Assembly (NCBI RefSeq): GCF_030160655.1
Contig: NZ_BSOT01000005.1
Coordinates: 682,001 to 746,000 of the forward strand
DNA length: 64,000 nt
Source of the DNA: Agaribacter marinus
GTDB lineage: Bacteria; Pseudomonadota; Gammaproteobacteria; Enterobacterales; Alteromonadaceae
Direction of reading: 5' to 3'
A program made the translations under genes and the position numbers. The notes below the pieces were generated by a model, which was given only the letters and a program-made list of their open reading frames with translations, did not search any database and was not told the DNA's origin. Positions 36,087-46,134 of the stretch are shown piece after piece. Positions within the stretch are counted from its first letter, which is position 1; each line of letters starts with the position of its first letter.

Positions 36087-37101
36087 GTTTGTTCACTCTA
36101 CTATGCGAATTTGCAACACTCGACTCGGAATCCATCAGCAAATATACTGGGCGCGCTTTTGCTTCTAAAAAGATTCGCCCGACATACTCTCCGACTATGC
36201 CTATTGCAATTAATTGCACACCACCCAAAAACAACTGAATTAATAGAAGGGTTGGATATCCTGCCACTGCTTCACCAAATAACATCGTTTTGGTGAACAC
36301 CCAAATCGCATATATAAAGGCAAAAATAGACAGCAGTGCGCCAGCAAATGTCGCCAATTTTAATGGTTTTACGCTAAAGGCCGTGATGCCCGATAAGGCT
36401 AAACCTATGAGTTGCAAAAAAGACCATTTACTTAAGCCTGCCACTCGCTGCGGCCTATCAAAATGTAAGGTGGTTTGTTTAAACCCCGGCCAGCTCATTA
36501 ATCCTTTCATGTAACGACTTCGCTCAGGCATTTTTTTTATGTGGTTAACTATACGCTCACTCAGCATGCGGAAGTCTCCCACGCCTGTTTCAATTTGCCC
36601 ATCTGACAAGCTTTTGAAAAGGCGATAATATTGCTTGGCGCAAAACTTCTTAAAGAAGGACTCCCCAAAACGTTGACGACGTTTCATATTAACGACGTCG
36701 TAACCGTTTCTCAGTACTTTAAGCATATCAGGCAATAGTTCTGGTGGGTCTTGTAAGTCAGCATCAAGTAATACAGTAGCTTTACCGTTAGCGTGATCTA
36801 TGCCTGCTGTCATTGCCGCTTCTTTGCCAAAGTTTCTGCTCAGATTCAATCGCACAATGTTGGCAAAAGGGCACGTGAGTGCCTGAATCATTTCCCAACT
36901 TTTGTCGCTACTGCCGTCATTTATATAAATGACTTCTATTCGTTCGTTGTGCATCTGAGCAATAACTTTACACAATGCATGGTGAAAGGTGCGGATAACC
37001 TTTTGCTCGTTATACACAGGGACAATGACGCTTAAATCAATATGTAGCTTTTCTTGTATGTGTTCTGGTCGTATTAATGGCGGCATTAGCTGCATAAACA
37101 T
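36079..37101 (-). CDS. GtrB/ArnC-like polyprenyl-phosphate glycosyltransferase (GT2)
   Basis: 340 residues. GT2 fold with DLSVIVPVYNEQKVI, NDGSSDKSWEM, LLDADLQDPPELL; two C-terminal membrane helices (about 235-310) as in GtrB and DPM1. It transfers a sugar from a nucleotide to undecaprenyl phosphate. The ATG at 37095 may be used instead of 37101, as GGA lies at a better distance from it. It overlaps the ArnT-like gene by eight bases. Confidence 0.88.
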   Translation of the reverse strand: MFMQLMPPLIRPEHIQEKLHIDLSVIVPVYNEQKVIRTFHHALCKVIAQMHNERIEVIYINDGSSDKSWEMIQALTCPFANIVRLNLSRNFGKEAAMTAGIDHANGKATVLLDADLQDPPELLPDMLKVLRNGYDVVNMKRRQRFGESFFKKFCAKQYYRLFKSLSDGQIETGVGDFRMLSERIVNHIKKMPERSRYMKGLMSWPGFKQTTLHFDRPQRVAGLSKWSFLQLIGLALSGITAFSVKPLKLATFAGALLSIFAFIYAIWVFTKTMLFGEAVAGYPTLLLIQLFLGGVQLIAIGIVGEYVGRIFLEAKARPVYLLMDSESSVANSHSRVNKHG

Positions 37102-37232
37102 ATCCGTATTTCGTGTTTAATGCAGAACATATCAGACTGAATGTCGAAAAAATGTGAATTGTCATTGACAAATTTTAGACATCGCTAAAATTACAATACG
37201 GGTAAAACATCGATATTGAAATTGGCGTAAAA

Positions 37233-37598
37233 ATGCAATTTGTCCGTTTTTGTATTATCGGCACTACCGTATTTGCAATCGACCTGATAATTTTTAGTAT
37301 TTTGCTAAATACTCTGGAAAACCCATACATATCAAGACTGCTCAGTTTTTGGATTGCTATTTGTTGTGCCTGGTTTGGCAACGCTACCTTTACATTCAGT
37401 CAGCAAAACATTTTTGTGGCAATGTGGGAGCAATTTTCCAAGTATTTTCTTTTATGCCATTTGACCGGTGTATTAAACCTTGCGATTTATGCCGTGACCT
37501 TAGTTTTGGGATTTCCTACGCTTGTCTGCTTTGTTTCAGGCGTAGTGATTGCGATGATTGCAAATTTTGCGGTGACTAAACGTATATTAGTAAATTAA
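37233..37598 (+). CDS. GtrA-like membrane protein (probable lipid-sugar flippase)
   Basis: 121 residues with four hydrophobic helices and the typical GtrA start FVRFCIIGTTVFAIDLIIFSIL and NATFTF motif. GtrA proteins are thought to flip undecaprenyl-phosphate-sugars. It is divergently arranged from the GtrB-like/ArnT-like genes 131 bases away, which fits one pathway for periplasmic glycosylation. Confidence 0.85.
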   Translation: MQFVRFCIIGTTVFAIDLIIFSILLNTLENPYISRLLSFWIAICCAWFGNATFTFSQQNIFVAMWEQFSKYFLLCHLTGVLNLAIYAVTLVLGFPTLVCFVSGVVIAMIANFAVTKRILVN

Positions 37599-37662
37599 CG
37601 CGTGTTGTTTTTTTAGATAACTGCAATAATCTAGCAAAATAAAAAGCGTAAAAGAATGTAAA

Positions 37663-38163
37663 ATGAAACCAGCCTTACTCGTTATCGATGTGCAAAAAGA
37701 CTCCTTTAAATTAAATGCCACCGCAGAACACACGCTTGGTAGAGCAATGGGTTTAATCAATCTGTCGATGGAGACTTTTAGAAATCGGAAACTGCCAGTT
37801 GTTATCGTCAGGCATATCAATGAAGAACAGGGCTTTGCGCCAGGGAATGAAGACTATGAATTTCCTCCCTCGTTAGCTATTGACGAATCAGATATTTATA
37901 TTCAAAAGCGGTACGGCAATGCATTTAACAAAACTTCTTTGGCTAGCACCCTAAAAAGTTTGAATGTAGACACAATATTCATTACCGGGTTTTGCGCAGA
38001 AATTTGTGTATTATCTACATATCGCGGTGCAGAAGACGAAGACTTAACGCCAATACTTATTCGCGGTGCACTTGGCAGTGGGAATCTTGACAACTTAGCG
38101 TTTGTCGAGAGTATTCACAATACACTTACTTATGACGCTACTAAGGCTATTTTGGCCAAGTAG
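37663..38163 (+). CDS. Isochorismatase-family cysteine hydrolase
   Basis: 166 residues, typical small member of the family. The putative triad is visible: D9 (VIDVQ), K82 (IQKRYGNAF), C115 (FCAEICVLST). Likely a cytoplasmic amidase (nicotinamidase/N-carbamoyl type), but substrate cannot be predicted. Monocistronic, convergent with the following lipoprotein gene. Confidence 0.88.
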   Translation: MKPALLVIDVQKDSFKLNATAEHTLGRAMGLINLSMETFRNRKLPVVIVRHINEEQGFAPGNEDYEFPPSLAIDESDIYIQKRYGNAFNKTSLASTLKSLNVDTIFITGFCAEICVLSTYRGAEDEDLTPILIRGALGSGNLDNLAFVESIHNTLTYDATKAILAK

Positions 38164-38202
38164 AACATAAGCCGGAAAAACAGATAGGGCAATCACCAAC
38201 GC

Positions 38203-39384
38203 CTACTTACTTTGTGTTAATGCTAATCTTAGTGTAGCGCTTTTTGCATTATACAGTCGTTTAGTTTCATCTTCATATGCCAAGTCTTTCGCCTTTAACA
38301 AGGACTCCATGGCTTTATTTTCATAGCCTTGAAGATACTGAACTTTTGCTAAGCCAAAATAAGCTTCATGTAGGTAGGGAGCTAACTTTGTCGTTTTTCT
38401 GTAATATTTTGTCGCTAACCAGTAATTATCATTTTGAAAATGTTCGTTAGCGATGTCCAACCAACTATATGGGTTCGTGTCTTTATTTGCATCAATATCG
38501 GCAAGCAAGCTTGAGGCCTTTTCTCCTTCACCTCTGGCCTTGAGAATATTGGCGTAATTCCATATTAAGTTAACGGTTCTAGGTGTGAACTGTACTCCGT
38601 ATTCGTAAATTGACGCAGCCGCCTCAGATAAGCCCACTTGATTAAGTAGCACTGCGTACGTATTAAGGCTATGTGGATTTAAGTGGTTAAGCTGTAGCGC
38701 TTTTTGAATATATGAAAATGCCAAATTATAGTTTTCTTCAACTAAGGCTTCACTCGCTAGATTTTGAAAATACATTGCCGTAAAATCATCACGCGAAATA
38801 AACTCGCCTTTTACATCACCAGCGCTTGGAAAATAATCAATAATCATGCGGCTTCGCAAAAGAGTGCCTGGTTCGTCTTTAGTTTTCTTTTTAGCAAGTA
38901 ATATCGTTCTCACATGGCCAGCGGTCGTGGTCACATTCGCATATCGCCTATAAATAGGGCTTGAGTTGACCGTTTGAAAGCGGATGTCCAAATCAACAAG
39001 ATCGGCTAACGCGGTAGTGAGCATTGCCAATGATAAGCAGTTCCCCTCATTATTTAACAAGGCTTCTTTCGCAGTATATGTTCTGCCTAAAAAGCTAAAA
39101 CTATTTAGTTTACGTTGTAAAAAGTTAGAAACCCTCTCATGCTCTGAAAGATGTGAGTTTTTTGCAGAATTAAAGTACAGTAAAAAATCAGTCGATTGCT
39201 GCGGCGTAAGTGTAAATAACGCGTCTTTGTCAATTACGTTTTGGGTTTCAAAACGACTAACATCGACTTCTGGCAGTTTGGGTTGGTTAGTAGTGCTTTT
39301 TTCGACAATAGGCTCAGATGATTGGCAAGCGAATAATAATAGGCAGGTGATTACTATCAATGCTTTATTGTTTAGTTCTCGCAA
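38203..39384 (-). CDS. TPR lipoprotein with transglutaminase-like N-terminal domain
   Basis: 393 residues. A lipoprotein signal peptide ends with LLFAC (Cys 20). Residues about 85-160 contain a transglutaminase-like core (NNEGNCLSLAMLTTALA, then a His in TAGHVRTI and an Asp in IIDYFP), the Cys-His-Asp order of that fold. TPR units follow from about 205 to 375. Envelope-anchored; function unknown. Confidence 0.75.
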   Translation of the reverse strand: MRELNNKALIVITCLLLFACQSSEPIVEKSTTNQPKLPEVDVSRFETQNVIDKDALFTLTPQQSTDFLLYFNSAKNSHLSEHERVSNFLQRKLNSFSFLGRTYTAKEALLNNEGNCLSLAMLTTALADLVDLDIRFQTVNSSPIYRRYANVTTTAGHVRTILLAKKKTKDEPGTLLRSRMIIDYFPSAGDVKGEFISRDDFTAMYFQNLASEALVEENYNLAFSYIQKALQLNHLNPHSLNTYAVLLNQVGLSEAAASIYEYGVQFTPRTVNLIWNYANILKARGEGEKASSLLADIDANKDTNPYSWLDIANEHFQNDNYWLATKYYRKTTKLAPYLHEAYFGLAKVQYLQGYENKAMESLLKAKDLAYEDETKRLYNAKSATLRLALTQSK

Positions 39385-39584
39385 GGGCTGCTCCTTAACA
39401 TCAATATTATTAGCTATTTAAAATGCATATTAAAATATATCAAGACAAGTAAATACTTGATATAAATAAATACAATTACGTGCATTTGATTTAACTATAG
39501 CTAGCAAAAATACAGGCGCTTAGCTTAATGAGAGCTAAATAATGTAAATACAATGGGTTGTGCTTTTAACATTTGGAGTTTTTT

Positions 39585-40454
39585 GTGTCGACAATATCAA
39601 CGGCAGAACTGGCAAAAGTTCTGACAAAAACAGAAGAACAAGGCCTAAATACGCGCTTACTTTTTACCACTATGAAACAAAGTGCAGTCAAACCTAAGTA
39701 TTCAAACATCATTTTGGAAAACCCTAATAGATATATTGCCGATTCAATATTATTTGATTTTCAGGATGATATTGTCGACGTCGCTAGCAATATATCCAAC
39801 ACAATGCCTTCGCTCCAAGTATTTGAAGATAAAGTAAAGAAGCTAGGTATCTGTAATGAAGACTATATCGTTGTATATGATGATTTTGGTAATTTTTGCG
39901 CTTCACGGGTTTGGTTTATGTTTAAAACTGCGGGGTTCAATAATATTTACGTTCTTTCTGGTGGATTACCTAAATGGTTAAATGAAGGCAGAGACACAAT
40001 CGAAACACTCAAAAACGTCAATAAAATTGGGAATTTTACGGCAACACCGTCAAACAAGTACAAGTTTGTAGATAAACGCTATGTATTGGCATTAATTAAC
40101 AAGCAGCAACAAATAAAGAGTTTGTTCGACGCTAGGAGTCTATCGCGATATTTGGCGACAGAAAAAGAGTCTAGGCCTAACTTACGTAGCGGGCATATTC
40201 CCACTGCAATATCGCTTCACTACCAAAATCTGCAAAATGAACTGGGGGAATTTATCTCAAAAAGTGACGCACCAAGTACCTTACTTAACGCTAAAAGTGG
40301 CGCTGTATTTTCTTGTGGCAGTGGTGTCACCGCTTGCATACTAGCCCAATATGCAGACCTGCTGGGCATAGCACCAATATATGTTTATGATGGCTCCTGG
40401 TCAGAGTGGGGCGCTGATGCAGAATTGCCGATTGAGACTCAACTTGAACACTAA
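39585..40454 (+). CDS. Two-domain rhodanese sulfurtransferase (SseA-like)
   Basis: 289 residues from GTG 39585, chosen for GGAG 6 bases upstream. Two rhodanese domains: the first inactive (VYDDFGNFCASRVWFMFKTAGF, without a proper loop Cys) and the second with the active loop C244-G-S-G-V-T-A, the 3-mercaptopyruvate sulfurtransferase type. Ends with the typical YDGSWSEWGAD. Cytoplasmic sulfur transfer. It heads a short plus-strand run to 43340. Confidence 0.88.
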   Translation: MSTISTAELAKVLTKTEEQGLNTRLLFTTMKQSAVKPKYSNIILENPNRYIADSILFDFQDDIVDVASNISNTMPSLQVFEDKVKKLGICNEDYIVVYDDFGNFCASRVWFMFKTAGFNNIYVLSGGLPKWLNEGRDTIETLKNVNKIGNFTATPSNKYKFVDKRYVLALINKQQQIKSLFDARSLSRYLATEKESRPNLRSGHIPTAISLHYQNLQNELGEFISKSDAPSTLLNAKSGAVFSCGSGVTACILAQYADLLGIAPIYVYDGSWSEWGADAELPIETQLEH

Positions 40455-40475
40455 AAATAAGGAATAAGCGGCTCA

Positions 40476-41123
40476 ATGGGATTTGATATTGGAGTATTGT
40501 TAACGGTAGCGCTGATGCACGCGGTAGCAGTAGCGAGTCCAGGACCTGATTTTGCTATAGTATTAAAACAAAGTCTGCAACAAGGCAAAAAGGCCGGTAT
40601 TTGGACAAGTATTGGCGTTGGTGCTGGCATCTTGGTACACGTATTGTATTCTCTACTAGGTGTGGGTTTACTCATCCAAACACATGACTGGTTATATCTT
40701 GGGTTGTTATATGTTGCGGCGGCTTATTTAGTATGGATAGGTATTGGCGCATTAAAAAGTGCGCCGACTACAACACAAGCAAATGAAGAACTCAATGACG
40801 TAGAAGCGCGTAGCCACTACCCAAATAAACAAAGTAAACATGCGTTTTGGTTAGGTTTTGTTACGAATGGCCTAAACCCGAAGGCGACGTTGTTTTTCTT
40901 AGCCTTATATTCTCTTGCAATTCCATTAAATACTTATCTGTTTGTAAAAGTAGCCTATGGATTATACCTGGCCGTCGCAACGAGTCTGTGGTTCATATTT
41001 GTTACTTTTTTAGCCAGTCGCGATAGAATTAGACGGATTTATCAACAAAAAGGGCATTGGTTCGATCGCGCGATGGGAGTCGTGATAATATTAATGGCAA
41101 TCTTACTCGTGATAAATCAATAG
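40476..41123 (+). CDS. LysE/RhtB-family amino-acid exporter
   Basis: 215 residues, six hydrophobic helices, with the family signature near the N-terminus (HAVAVASPGPDFAIVLKQSL) and WLGFVTNGLNPKATLFFLALY. Exports amino acids or derivatives across the inner membrane. It ends immediately before the next gene's start. Confidence 0.93.
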   Translation: MGFDIGVLLTVALMHAVAVASPGPDFAIVLKQSLQQGKKAGIWTSIGVGAGILVHVLYSLLGVGLLIQTHDWLYLGLLYVAAAYLVWIGIGALKSAPTTTQANEELNDVEARSHYPNKQSKHAFWLGFVTNGLNPKATLFFLALYSLAIPLNTYLFVKVAYGLYLAVATSLWFIFVTFLASRDRIRRIYQQKGHWFDRAMGVVIILMAILLVINQ

Positions 41124-41873
41124 ATGAAAATAGACGATGAATCTATACAGCATGTGTTAAGGGGTGAAATCCCTCTTGACGTAAAAAAAGTGCTAATACA
41201 AGCACGTGAGCTGACCAGCAAAAACATATTTACACTAGCCTTTTCACTCATCATCATATTGGCGATGTTTTTTATTTTCGGCCTATTTTTAGTGAATCAC
41301 TATGATATAAAAACGATGGACGACATTCAGCAACTGCAAACGCAAGGCGGTGCCATCATTGGTTTTGTTTCCACGCTAGTGACCGCACCATTATGGGCCG
41401 GTGTGACAATGATGAGTTTGCGTTCTTTGCAGCAGTCTCCTATCAAAATTAGCCACGTTTTTGCATATTATCCGCTAATGCTAGCGTTAGGACTTGCAGC
41501 ACTTATTGTAAGTATTTTTTTAGAAATTGGTTTGGCACTGCTAATTCTGCCAGGGCTATACGTATTCATCGCATCTGCGTTTGTCGCTCCCCTTATTGTC
41601 GAACGCAAACTTGGGCCAATCAGTGCCATTGTATTGTCAATCAAGGTGACAAACGCATATTTTAATAAAATTGCGATGATCTATTTAGTCTTACTATTAC
41701 TAATGATCGTGGTTATATTTAGCTTTGGCCTCGCATATTTTCTTGTTGGGCCATATTACTTCAATGTGAAAGCCGTTTTGTATCAAACGCTATTAGTCAA
41801 TGATAAGCCCGAAAAATGTGAAAATGGCAACGATACATCGGCTACTCATGATTCAGGGATCTTTAATGCCTAG
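41124..41873 (+). CDS. Inner-membrane protein of unknown function
   Basis: 249 residues with about five to six hydrophobic helices (for example residues 36-57, 111-150, 184-215). An N-terminal soluble piece (MKIDDESIQHVLRGEIPLDVKKVLI) precedes them. It overlaps the Bax-like gene by eight bases, suggesting joint translation. I cannot assign a function. Confidence 0.75.
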   Translation: MKIDDESIQHVLRGEIPLDVKKVLIQARELTSKNIFTLAFSLIIILAMFFIFGLFLVNHYDIKTMDDIQQLQTQGGAIIGFVSTLVTAPLWAGVTMMSLRSLQQSPIKISHVFAYYPLMLALGLAALIVSIFLEIGLALLILPGLYVFIASAFVAPLIVERKLGPISAIVLSIKVTNAYFNKIAMIYLVLLLLMIVVIFSFGLAYFLVGPYYFNVKAVLYQTLLVNDKPEKCENGNDTSATHDSGIFNA

Positions 41874-42687
41874 TCATCAAGTAAACTTTATGCAACAAGG
41901 AAAGCGGCATAAACTTAAAGTCATTTTAGTCGCAATTTCTTTTGTGAGCGTGGTGATATTGGCGATAGTTTTATCTCAGCCTAAGAGTATCAATGTTTCT
42001 GAGATACCTGCTACCGAACTCGATAAAAAAATAGTTCCTGATTTTTCTCAATATTCAAATACGCAAGAAAAAAAACGGGCGTTTTTTGAATACTTACGGC
42101 CTGCAATCGAATCGCAAAATGAATATATACTAGCGGTTAGGCAATATGTACAAGGTCTGCGAGCAAAACATCTTATGGGTGAAAGCCTAAGTAAGAGCCA
42201 AATTGAACAGTTAAAATGGCTACGACAAGAATATAGAATTGAGAAAAAAGCGAATAGAAATCAGGTATTCCAAGGTTTATTAAAAAAAATCGACTTGATA
42301 CCTGTCGAGTTGGTTTTAGTACAGAGTGCTAACGAGTCAGCGTGGGGCACATCTCGATTTGCTCGTGAAGGGTTTAACTTTTTTGGCCTTTGGTGCTTTG
42401 TCGAAAACTGTGGGTTTGTGCCGGCAAGGCGGAATCCTGGAGCCATTCATGAAGTCGCAAAATTCGATGACTTGTCTACAGCAATGTATACCTACATGCG
42501 CAATATAAATCGCCACCCAGCGTATGCAGAACTTAGAAATATTCGTGCACGGCTTCGAGAGAATCAGCAAGAAATTTCGGCGACTAAATTGGCGGAAGGG
42601 CTAACTCGATACTCAGAGCGGGGCGATGAGTATGTTGATGAATTAAAGCAAATGATAAGAGTGAACAAGGATTTAATATCTACATGA
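41866..42687 (+). CDS. Bax-like glucosaminidase-domain membrane protein
   Basis: 273 residues from ATG 41866 (AGGGA just upstream). One N-terminal membrane helix (about 17-35), then a soluble glucosaminidase domain with LVLVQSANESAWGTSRFAREGFN, FGLWCF and VAKFDDLSTAMYTYMRNINRHPAY, as in E. coli Bax. Likely a periplasmic peptidoglycan N-acetylglucosaminidase. It overlaps the next gene by four bases. Confidence 0.85.
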   Translation: MPSHQVNFMQQGKRHKLKVILVAISFVSVVILAIVLSQPKSINVSEIPATELDKKIVPDFSQYSNTQEKKRAFFEYLRPAIESQNEYILAVRQYVQGLRAKHLMGESLSKSQIEQLKWLRQEYRIEKKANRNQVFQGLLKKIDLIPVELVLVQSANESAWGTSRFAREGFNFFGLWCFVENCGFVPARRNPGAIHEVAKFDDLSTAMYTYMRNINRHPAYAELRNIRARLRENQQEISATKLAEGLTRYSERGDEYVDELKQMIRVNKDLIST

Positions 42688-43340
42688 AGTATAAAGCTTT
42701 CCTGTTAGTGCTAATGCTAGCAAATATGCTGGGTAATTTTGCGACCGCTGAAGAAATCACAGTAAATTATAAGAGCTTTTACAGCCACATACGTAAACTC
42801 AATAATGACGACTTAAACGCATTACAATTTGCCTTTGGTTTCCAACATATCCGAGAACCTCGTTTGTGTAAGGTGTCGTCTGCAAAAATTAGTACTGAAA
42901 AACAACAAATTCCCTTAGTTGTTACGGACGAGGGAAGATTTACCGTACCCAGCGAAAAAGCGTTGAATTTGGCAAAAGCAAAAGTTGTTATCAGTTTAAA
43001 AGAACAAGCAAATTTATGTGATATGTCAGTACAGTTAGAAACCAAACCTGAATATTTAAAAACAACCTACCAACAATCAGAACTTCAACATATATATAAT
43101 CAGTATGATGCGTTCTTTGATAAGATGGGGAGTTTTTTATCCTTTTTGATGCCTAGCGTAATAGGGATATCATTGCATGTAGAAAACGTCTCAGAAGAGG
43201 AACTCCATTTTTTAGGGCTAGGTGAACAAGTAAAATTTGATGGAAAGAAAATTGAATTTACTAAAGATGCATTGTCCAACATGAGTGAGATTACACTCCC
43301 TGAAAAACCGTTACGCATAACCGCTCTAACCGACAAATAA
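42684..43340 (+). CDS. DUF2987-family exported protein
   Basis: 218 residues with a signal peptide ending near ATA/EE. The body (VNYKSFYSHIRKLNNDDLNALQFAFGF … LCKVSSAKISTEKQQIPLVV) is the DUF2987 pattern known from Shewanella and Alteromonadales. Periplasmic, function unknown. Coupled to the Bax-like gene by a four-base overlap. Confidence 0.8.
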   Translation: MKYKAFLLVLMLANMLGNFATAEEITVNYKSFYSHIRKLNNDDLNALQFAFGFQHIREPRLCKVSSAKISTEKQQIPLVVTDEGRFTVPSEKALNLAKAKVVISLKEQANLCDMSVQLETKPEYLKTTYQQSELQHIYNQYDAFFDKMGSFLSFLMPSVIGISLHVENVSEEELHFLGLGEQVKFDGKKIEFTKDALSNMSEITLPEKPLRITALTDK

Positions 43341-43361
43341 AGGTATCTCAAGCAATATACG

Positions 43362-44270
43362 TTAGTTGTTTCTGATGTCTAATTGATATTCAATTTGTCG
43401 CGCTAAACGTTCTACAGATGCTCTCCCTTGATTAGATAATTCTTCTGCTCGGTGAAACTCCAGTAAACCAACATCTCTCAGTTGAGGTTCAATTAAGATA
43501 TCGGGAGGATCACCTGCTAACCGTGACCGAGTCACTCTTGCTTGCAGTATTTCCAAAGATGAGCTCATCACTCCCATAATGCCCGGCGGCGATTTCTTCT
43601 TACTCTCTTTGGGTGCGGGTGAAAACCATTGTTTCATAAAACCAGAACTTCCTTTTTCCATAAATTCGTCTGTTTTTAGCTGATTCTTTTCATGATCATC
43701 TTCAAATTTTTCTATGAGTTGTGGTCTGAAATCAGCTGACAAATTTACAGCAATAACAAAGTCCGCACCTAACTGCCTGCATTGATTAACAGGTACAGGG
43801 TTGACCACCGCGCCATCAACTAACCAACGGCCTTCGTGCTCAATTGGCGCAAAGAGTGCCGGAATTGCGCAAGACGCTTGAATTGCATCGTTAATGTCAC
43901 CCTGGTCAAAAATTACCTCTTTACCTGAATATAAGTCAGTTGCGACGGCTGTAAACGGCTTTTCCATCGTTTCAAAAGAAGGTGCACAAAAATCGTTACG
44001 GTGCTTTTCAAACACTTTTTGTCCACTGGCTAAGCCGCCGCGCCGAAAGCCGATACCCAACAAACCAAACACTTGCCATTCAGTGAGGGTATACGCCCAT
44101 TCTTCAAGTACATCTAATCTTCCGCTAGCATACGCGGCCCCAACATACGCACCAATCGAGCACCCCGCAACAACATCTATTTTTACACCAAGCTCTTCCA
44201 AGGCCTTAATTATGCCTATGTGCGCCCAACCTCTAGCGGCACCAGCACCTAGCGCAAGTCCAATTTTCAC
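43362..44270 (-). CDS. rssA: RssA-like patatin-family phospholipase
   Basis: 302 residues. The oxyanion motif GAGAARGWAHIG, the nucleophile elbow GCSIG and the DGA motif (LVDGAVVNPVPV) form the patatin Ser-Asp dyad. The length matches RssA. Cytoplasmic lipid acyl hydrolase, physiological substrate unknown. It is 28 bases downstream of ttcA on the same strand. Confidence 0.88.
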   Translation of the reverse strand: MKIGLALGAGAARGWAHIGIIKALEELGVKIDVVAGCSIGAYVGAAYASGRLDVLEEWAYTLTEWQVFGLLGIGFRRGGLASGQKVFEKHRNDFCAPSFETMEKPFTAVATDLYSGKEVIFDQGDINDAIQASCAIPALFAPIEHEGRWLVDGAVVNPVPVNQCRQLGADFVIAVNLSADFRPQLIEKFEDDHEKNQLKTDEFMEKGSSGFMKQWFSPAPKESKKKSPPGIMGVMSSSLEILQARVTRSRLAGDPPDILIEPQLRDVGLLEFHRAEELSNQGRASVERLARQIEYQLDIRNN

Positions 44271-44298
44271 AACGATGTCCTTATATCTAATTTCAAGG

Positions 44299-45231
44299 TT
44301 ATTTTAACTCTATTATAGATACCGAGGTGGTATCTATTTTATCTTGCCGCTTTAAGGTCGTTTCATCCTCAAAAATAGGCGATATATCGATTGGATCAAA
44401 TGCCGTGTCTCCTTCAATCTGATTCAACACTTCGTGGTCATTTGCATTTAGTGCCATAAAGTTAAAGAGTGAGTTATCGAGCAAATGAGACGGTGTCACA
44501 TTTTGTAATGCAGTAAACATTGATTCGATTCGCCCTGGAAAACGAGATTGCCAATCTTGCAACATCATTTTAATGTTTTTTCGTTGCAGATTTTCTTGAG
44601 AACCACATAAATTACATGGAATTATTGGAAAATCCATATGGTTGGCATACTTAGCTAAATCCGTTTCTTTACAATACGCTAGCGGTCTAATGACCACATT
44701 ATTACCATCGTCACTGACTAACTTAGGCGGCATCGACTTTAATTTACCGCCATAAAACATATTTAAAAATAGCGTTTCAAGTATGTCATCTCGATGGTGT
44801 CCGAGGGCAATTTTTGTTGCACCTAATTCTTGAGCTACTCTATACAATATTCCGCGTCGAAGCCGTGAGCACAACGAACATGTCGTTTTACCTTCAGGGA
44901 TTTTTTCTTTTACAATTGCGTAAGTGTCTTCTTCAATAATGTTGAAATCGACACCAAGCTCACTTAAGTATCGAGGTAAAATATCCTCAGGAAATCCAGG
45001 TTGCTTTTGGTCTAGGTTAACCGCAATTAAATCAAATTTTATTGGTGCTACACTTTGTAAATACATCAATGTATCAAGCAGGGCATAACTGTCTTTCCCG
45101 CCAGAAAGGCAAACCATGATTTTGTCACCATCTTCTATCATATTGAAATCGGCAATTGCCTTACCCGTTTCTCTACGAATTCTTTTTTGTAATTTGTTTG
45201 CGCTGTTAGACTTTTTTAATTTTACTGACAT
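44299..45231 (-). CDS. ttcA: tRNA 2-thiocytidine synthetase TtcA
   Basis: 310 residues. The PP-loop is [13 protein letters not shown]; the [Fe-S] cysteines are in [11 protein letters not shown] and [14 protein letters not shown]. TtcA thiolates C32 in a subset of tRNAs. Slightly longer than E. coli TtcA due to the acidic C-terminal tail. A strong terminator lies upstream, so it has its own promoter. Confidence 0.96.
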   Translation of the reverse strand: MSVKLKKSNSANKLQKRIRRETGKAIADFNMIEDGDKIMVCLSGGKDSYALLDTLMYLQSVAPIKFDLIAVNLDQKQPGFPEDILPRYLSELGVDFNIIEEDTYAIVKEKIPEGKTTCSLCSRLRRGILYRVAQELGATKIALGHHRDDILETLFLNMFYGGKLKSMPPKLVSDDGNNVVIRPLAYCKETDLAKYANHMDFPIIPCNLCGSQENLQRKNIKMMLQDWQSRFPGRIESMFTALQNVTPSHLLDNSLFNFMALNANDHEVLNQIEGDTAFDPIDISPIFEDETTLKRQDKIDTTSVSIIELK

Positions 45232-45260
45232 GTAATAACTGTTTATCTTAATTAATCTAT

Positions 45261-45300
45261 AAAAAACGCCGAAAGTATACAGTAACTTTCGGCGTTTTTT
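45261..45300 (-). terminator. Rho-independent terminator after fnr
   Basis: A perfect 16-base inverted repeat (arms 45261-45276 and 45285-45300, core ACGCCGAAAGT/ACTTTCGGCGT, loop of eight) ends in a T-run on both strands. It closes the fnr transcript, which runs on the minus strand. Confidence 0.9.
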
Positions 45301-45365
45301 TAGAGAAGATATTCGTCACTTTCTTTCAGTTCAAGTGATTGAAAAGAATTTCTTGTATTAATAGT

Positions 45366-46091
45366 TCATACAGCGACATCAGCTTCTGGCATACGATCTT
45401 TTATCGCTTCGGTATCAAGTATAGTGATCAATTTACCTTCTACTTTTATTAAACTATCTTTTTGAAATTTAGTTAACAAGCGACTTATCGTTTCGACAGT
45501 TAGGCCCAAATAATTACCAATTTCATTTCGCGTCATAGATAAATTAAACTGCTTTGCAGAAAAGCCTCTTTCATCAAAACGTTGCGACAAGTGTGAAATA
45601 AAGTGCAAGAGTTTTTCTTCAGCACTTCGCTTACTCAGTAACATCATTAGTTCATGGTCATGTTTTATTTCAGCACTCATGAACCGCATGATTTGTTTAC
45701 GTAATTGAGGATACTTTGCCGACATTTCATCTAAGGTATCGTATGGTAATTCGCAAACCATTGCGGTTTCTAGCGCTTGAGTATAACTCTCATGCGTTTC
45801 ATTTTTTAAGGCATCAAAACCAATAATATCACCCGGAAAATGAAAACCGATTATTTGTTCAACACCATCTTTGTCACTAATATACGATTTGAAGGATCCC
45901 GAACGAACAGCATACAAACTCTGAAATTTATCACCACTTCTAACTAATTTATCTTGTTTATGGAAGGGTTTTTTACGCTCAATAATGTCATCTAATGATT
46001 CCATTTCAGTCTTGTTTAAAGACACAGGCAGACACAGGTGACTAAAGCTACAGCTCTGGCAATGAATGGACAAATTATGACTATTTGACAT
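45366..46091 (-). CDS. fnr: Oxygen-sensing regulator FNR (EtrA/ANR type)
   Basis: 241 residues, the family's usual length. The [4Fe-4S] ligands are in [11 protein letters not shown] and the internal Cys in [12 protein letters not shown]. Cyclic-nucleotide fold in the middle, C-terminal HTH with [18 protein letters not shown], where E and SR read TTGAT half sites. It controls microaerobic genes; the cbb3 oxidase block lies immediately upstream and an FNR box sits before ccoN. Confidence 0.95.
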   Translation of the reverse strand: MSNSHNLSIHCQSCSFSHLCLPVSLNKTEMESLDDIIERKKPFHKQDKLVRSGDKFQSLYAVRSGSFKSYISDKDGVEQIIGFHFPGDIIGFDALKNETHESYTQALETAMVCELPYDTLDEMSAKYPQLRKQIMRFMSAEIKHDHELMMLLSKRSAEEKLLHFISHLSQRFDERGFSAKQFNLSMTRNEIGNYLGLTVETISRLLTKFQKDSLIKVEGKLITILDTEAIKDRMPEADVAV

Positions 46092-46134
46092 GCGTTACTC
46101 GTTACGTCTACTTTGAGATAAATGTACTCTCATA

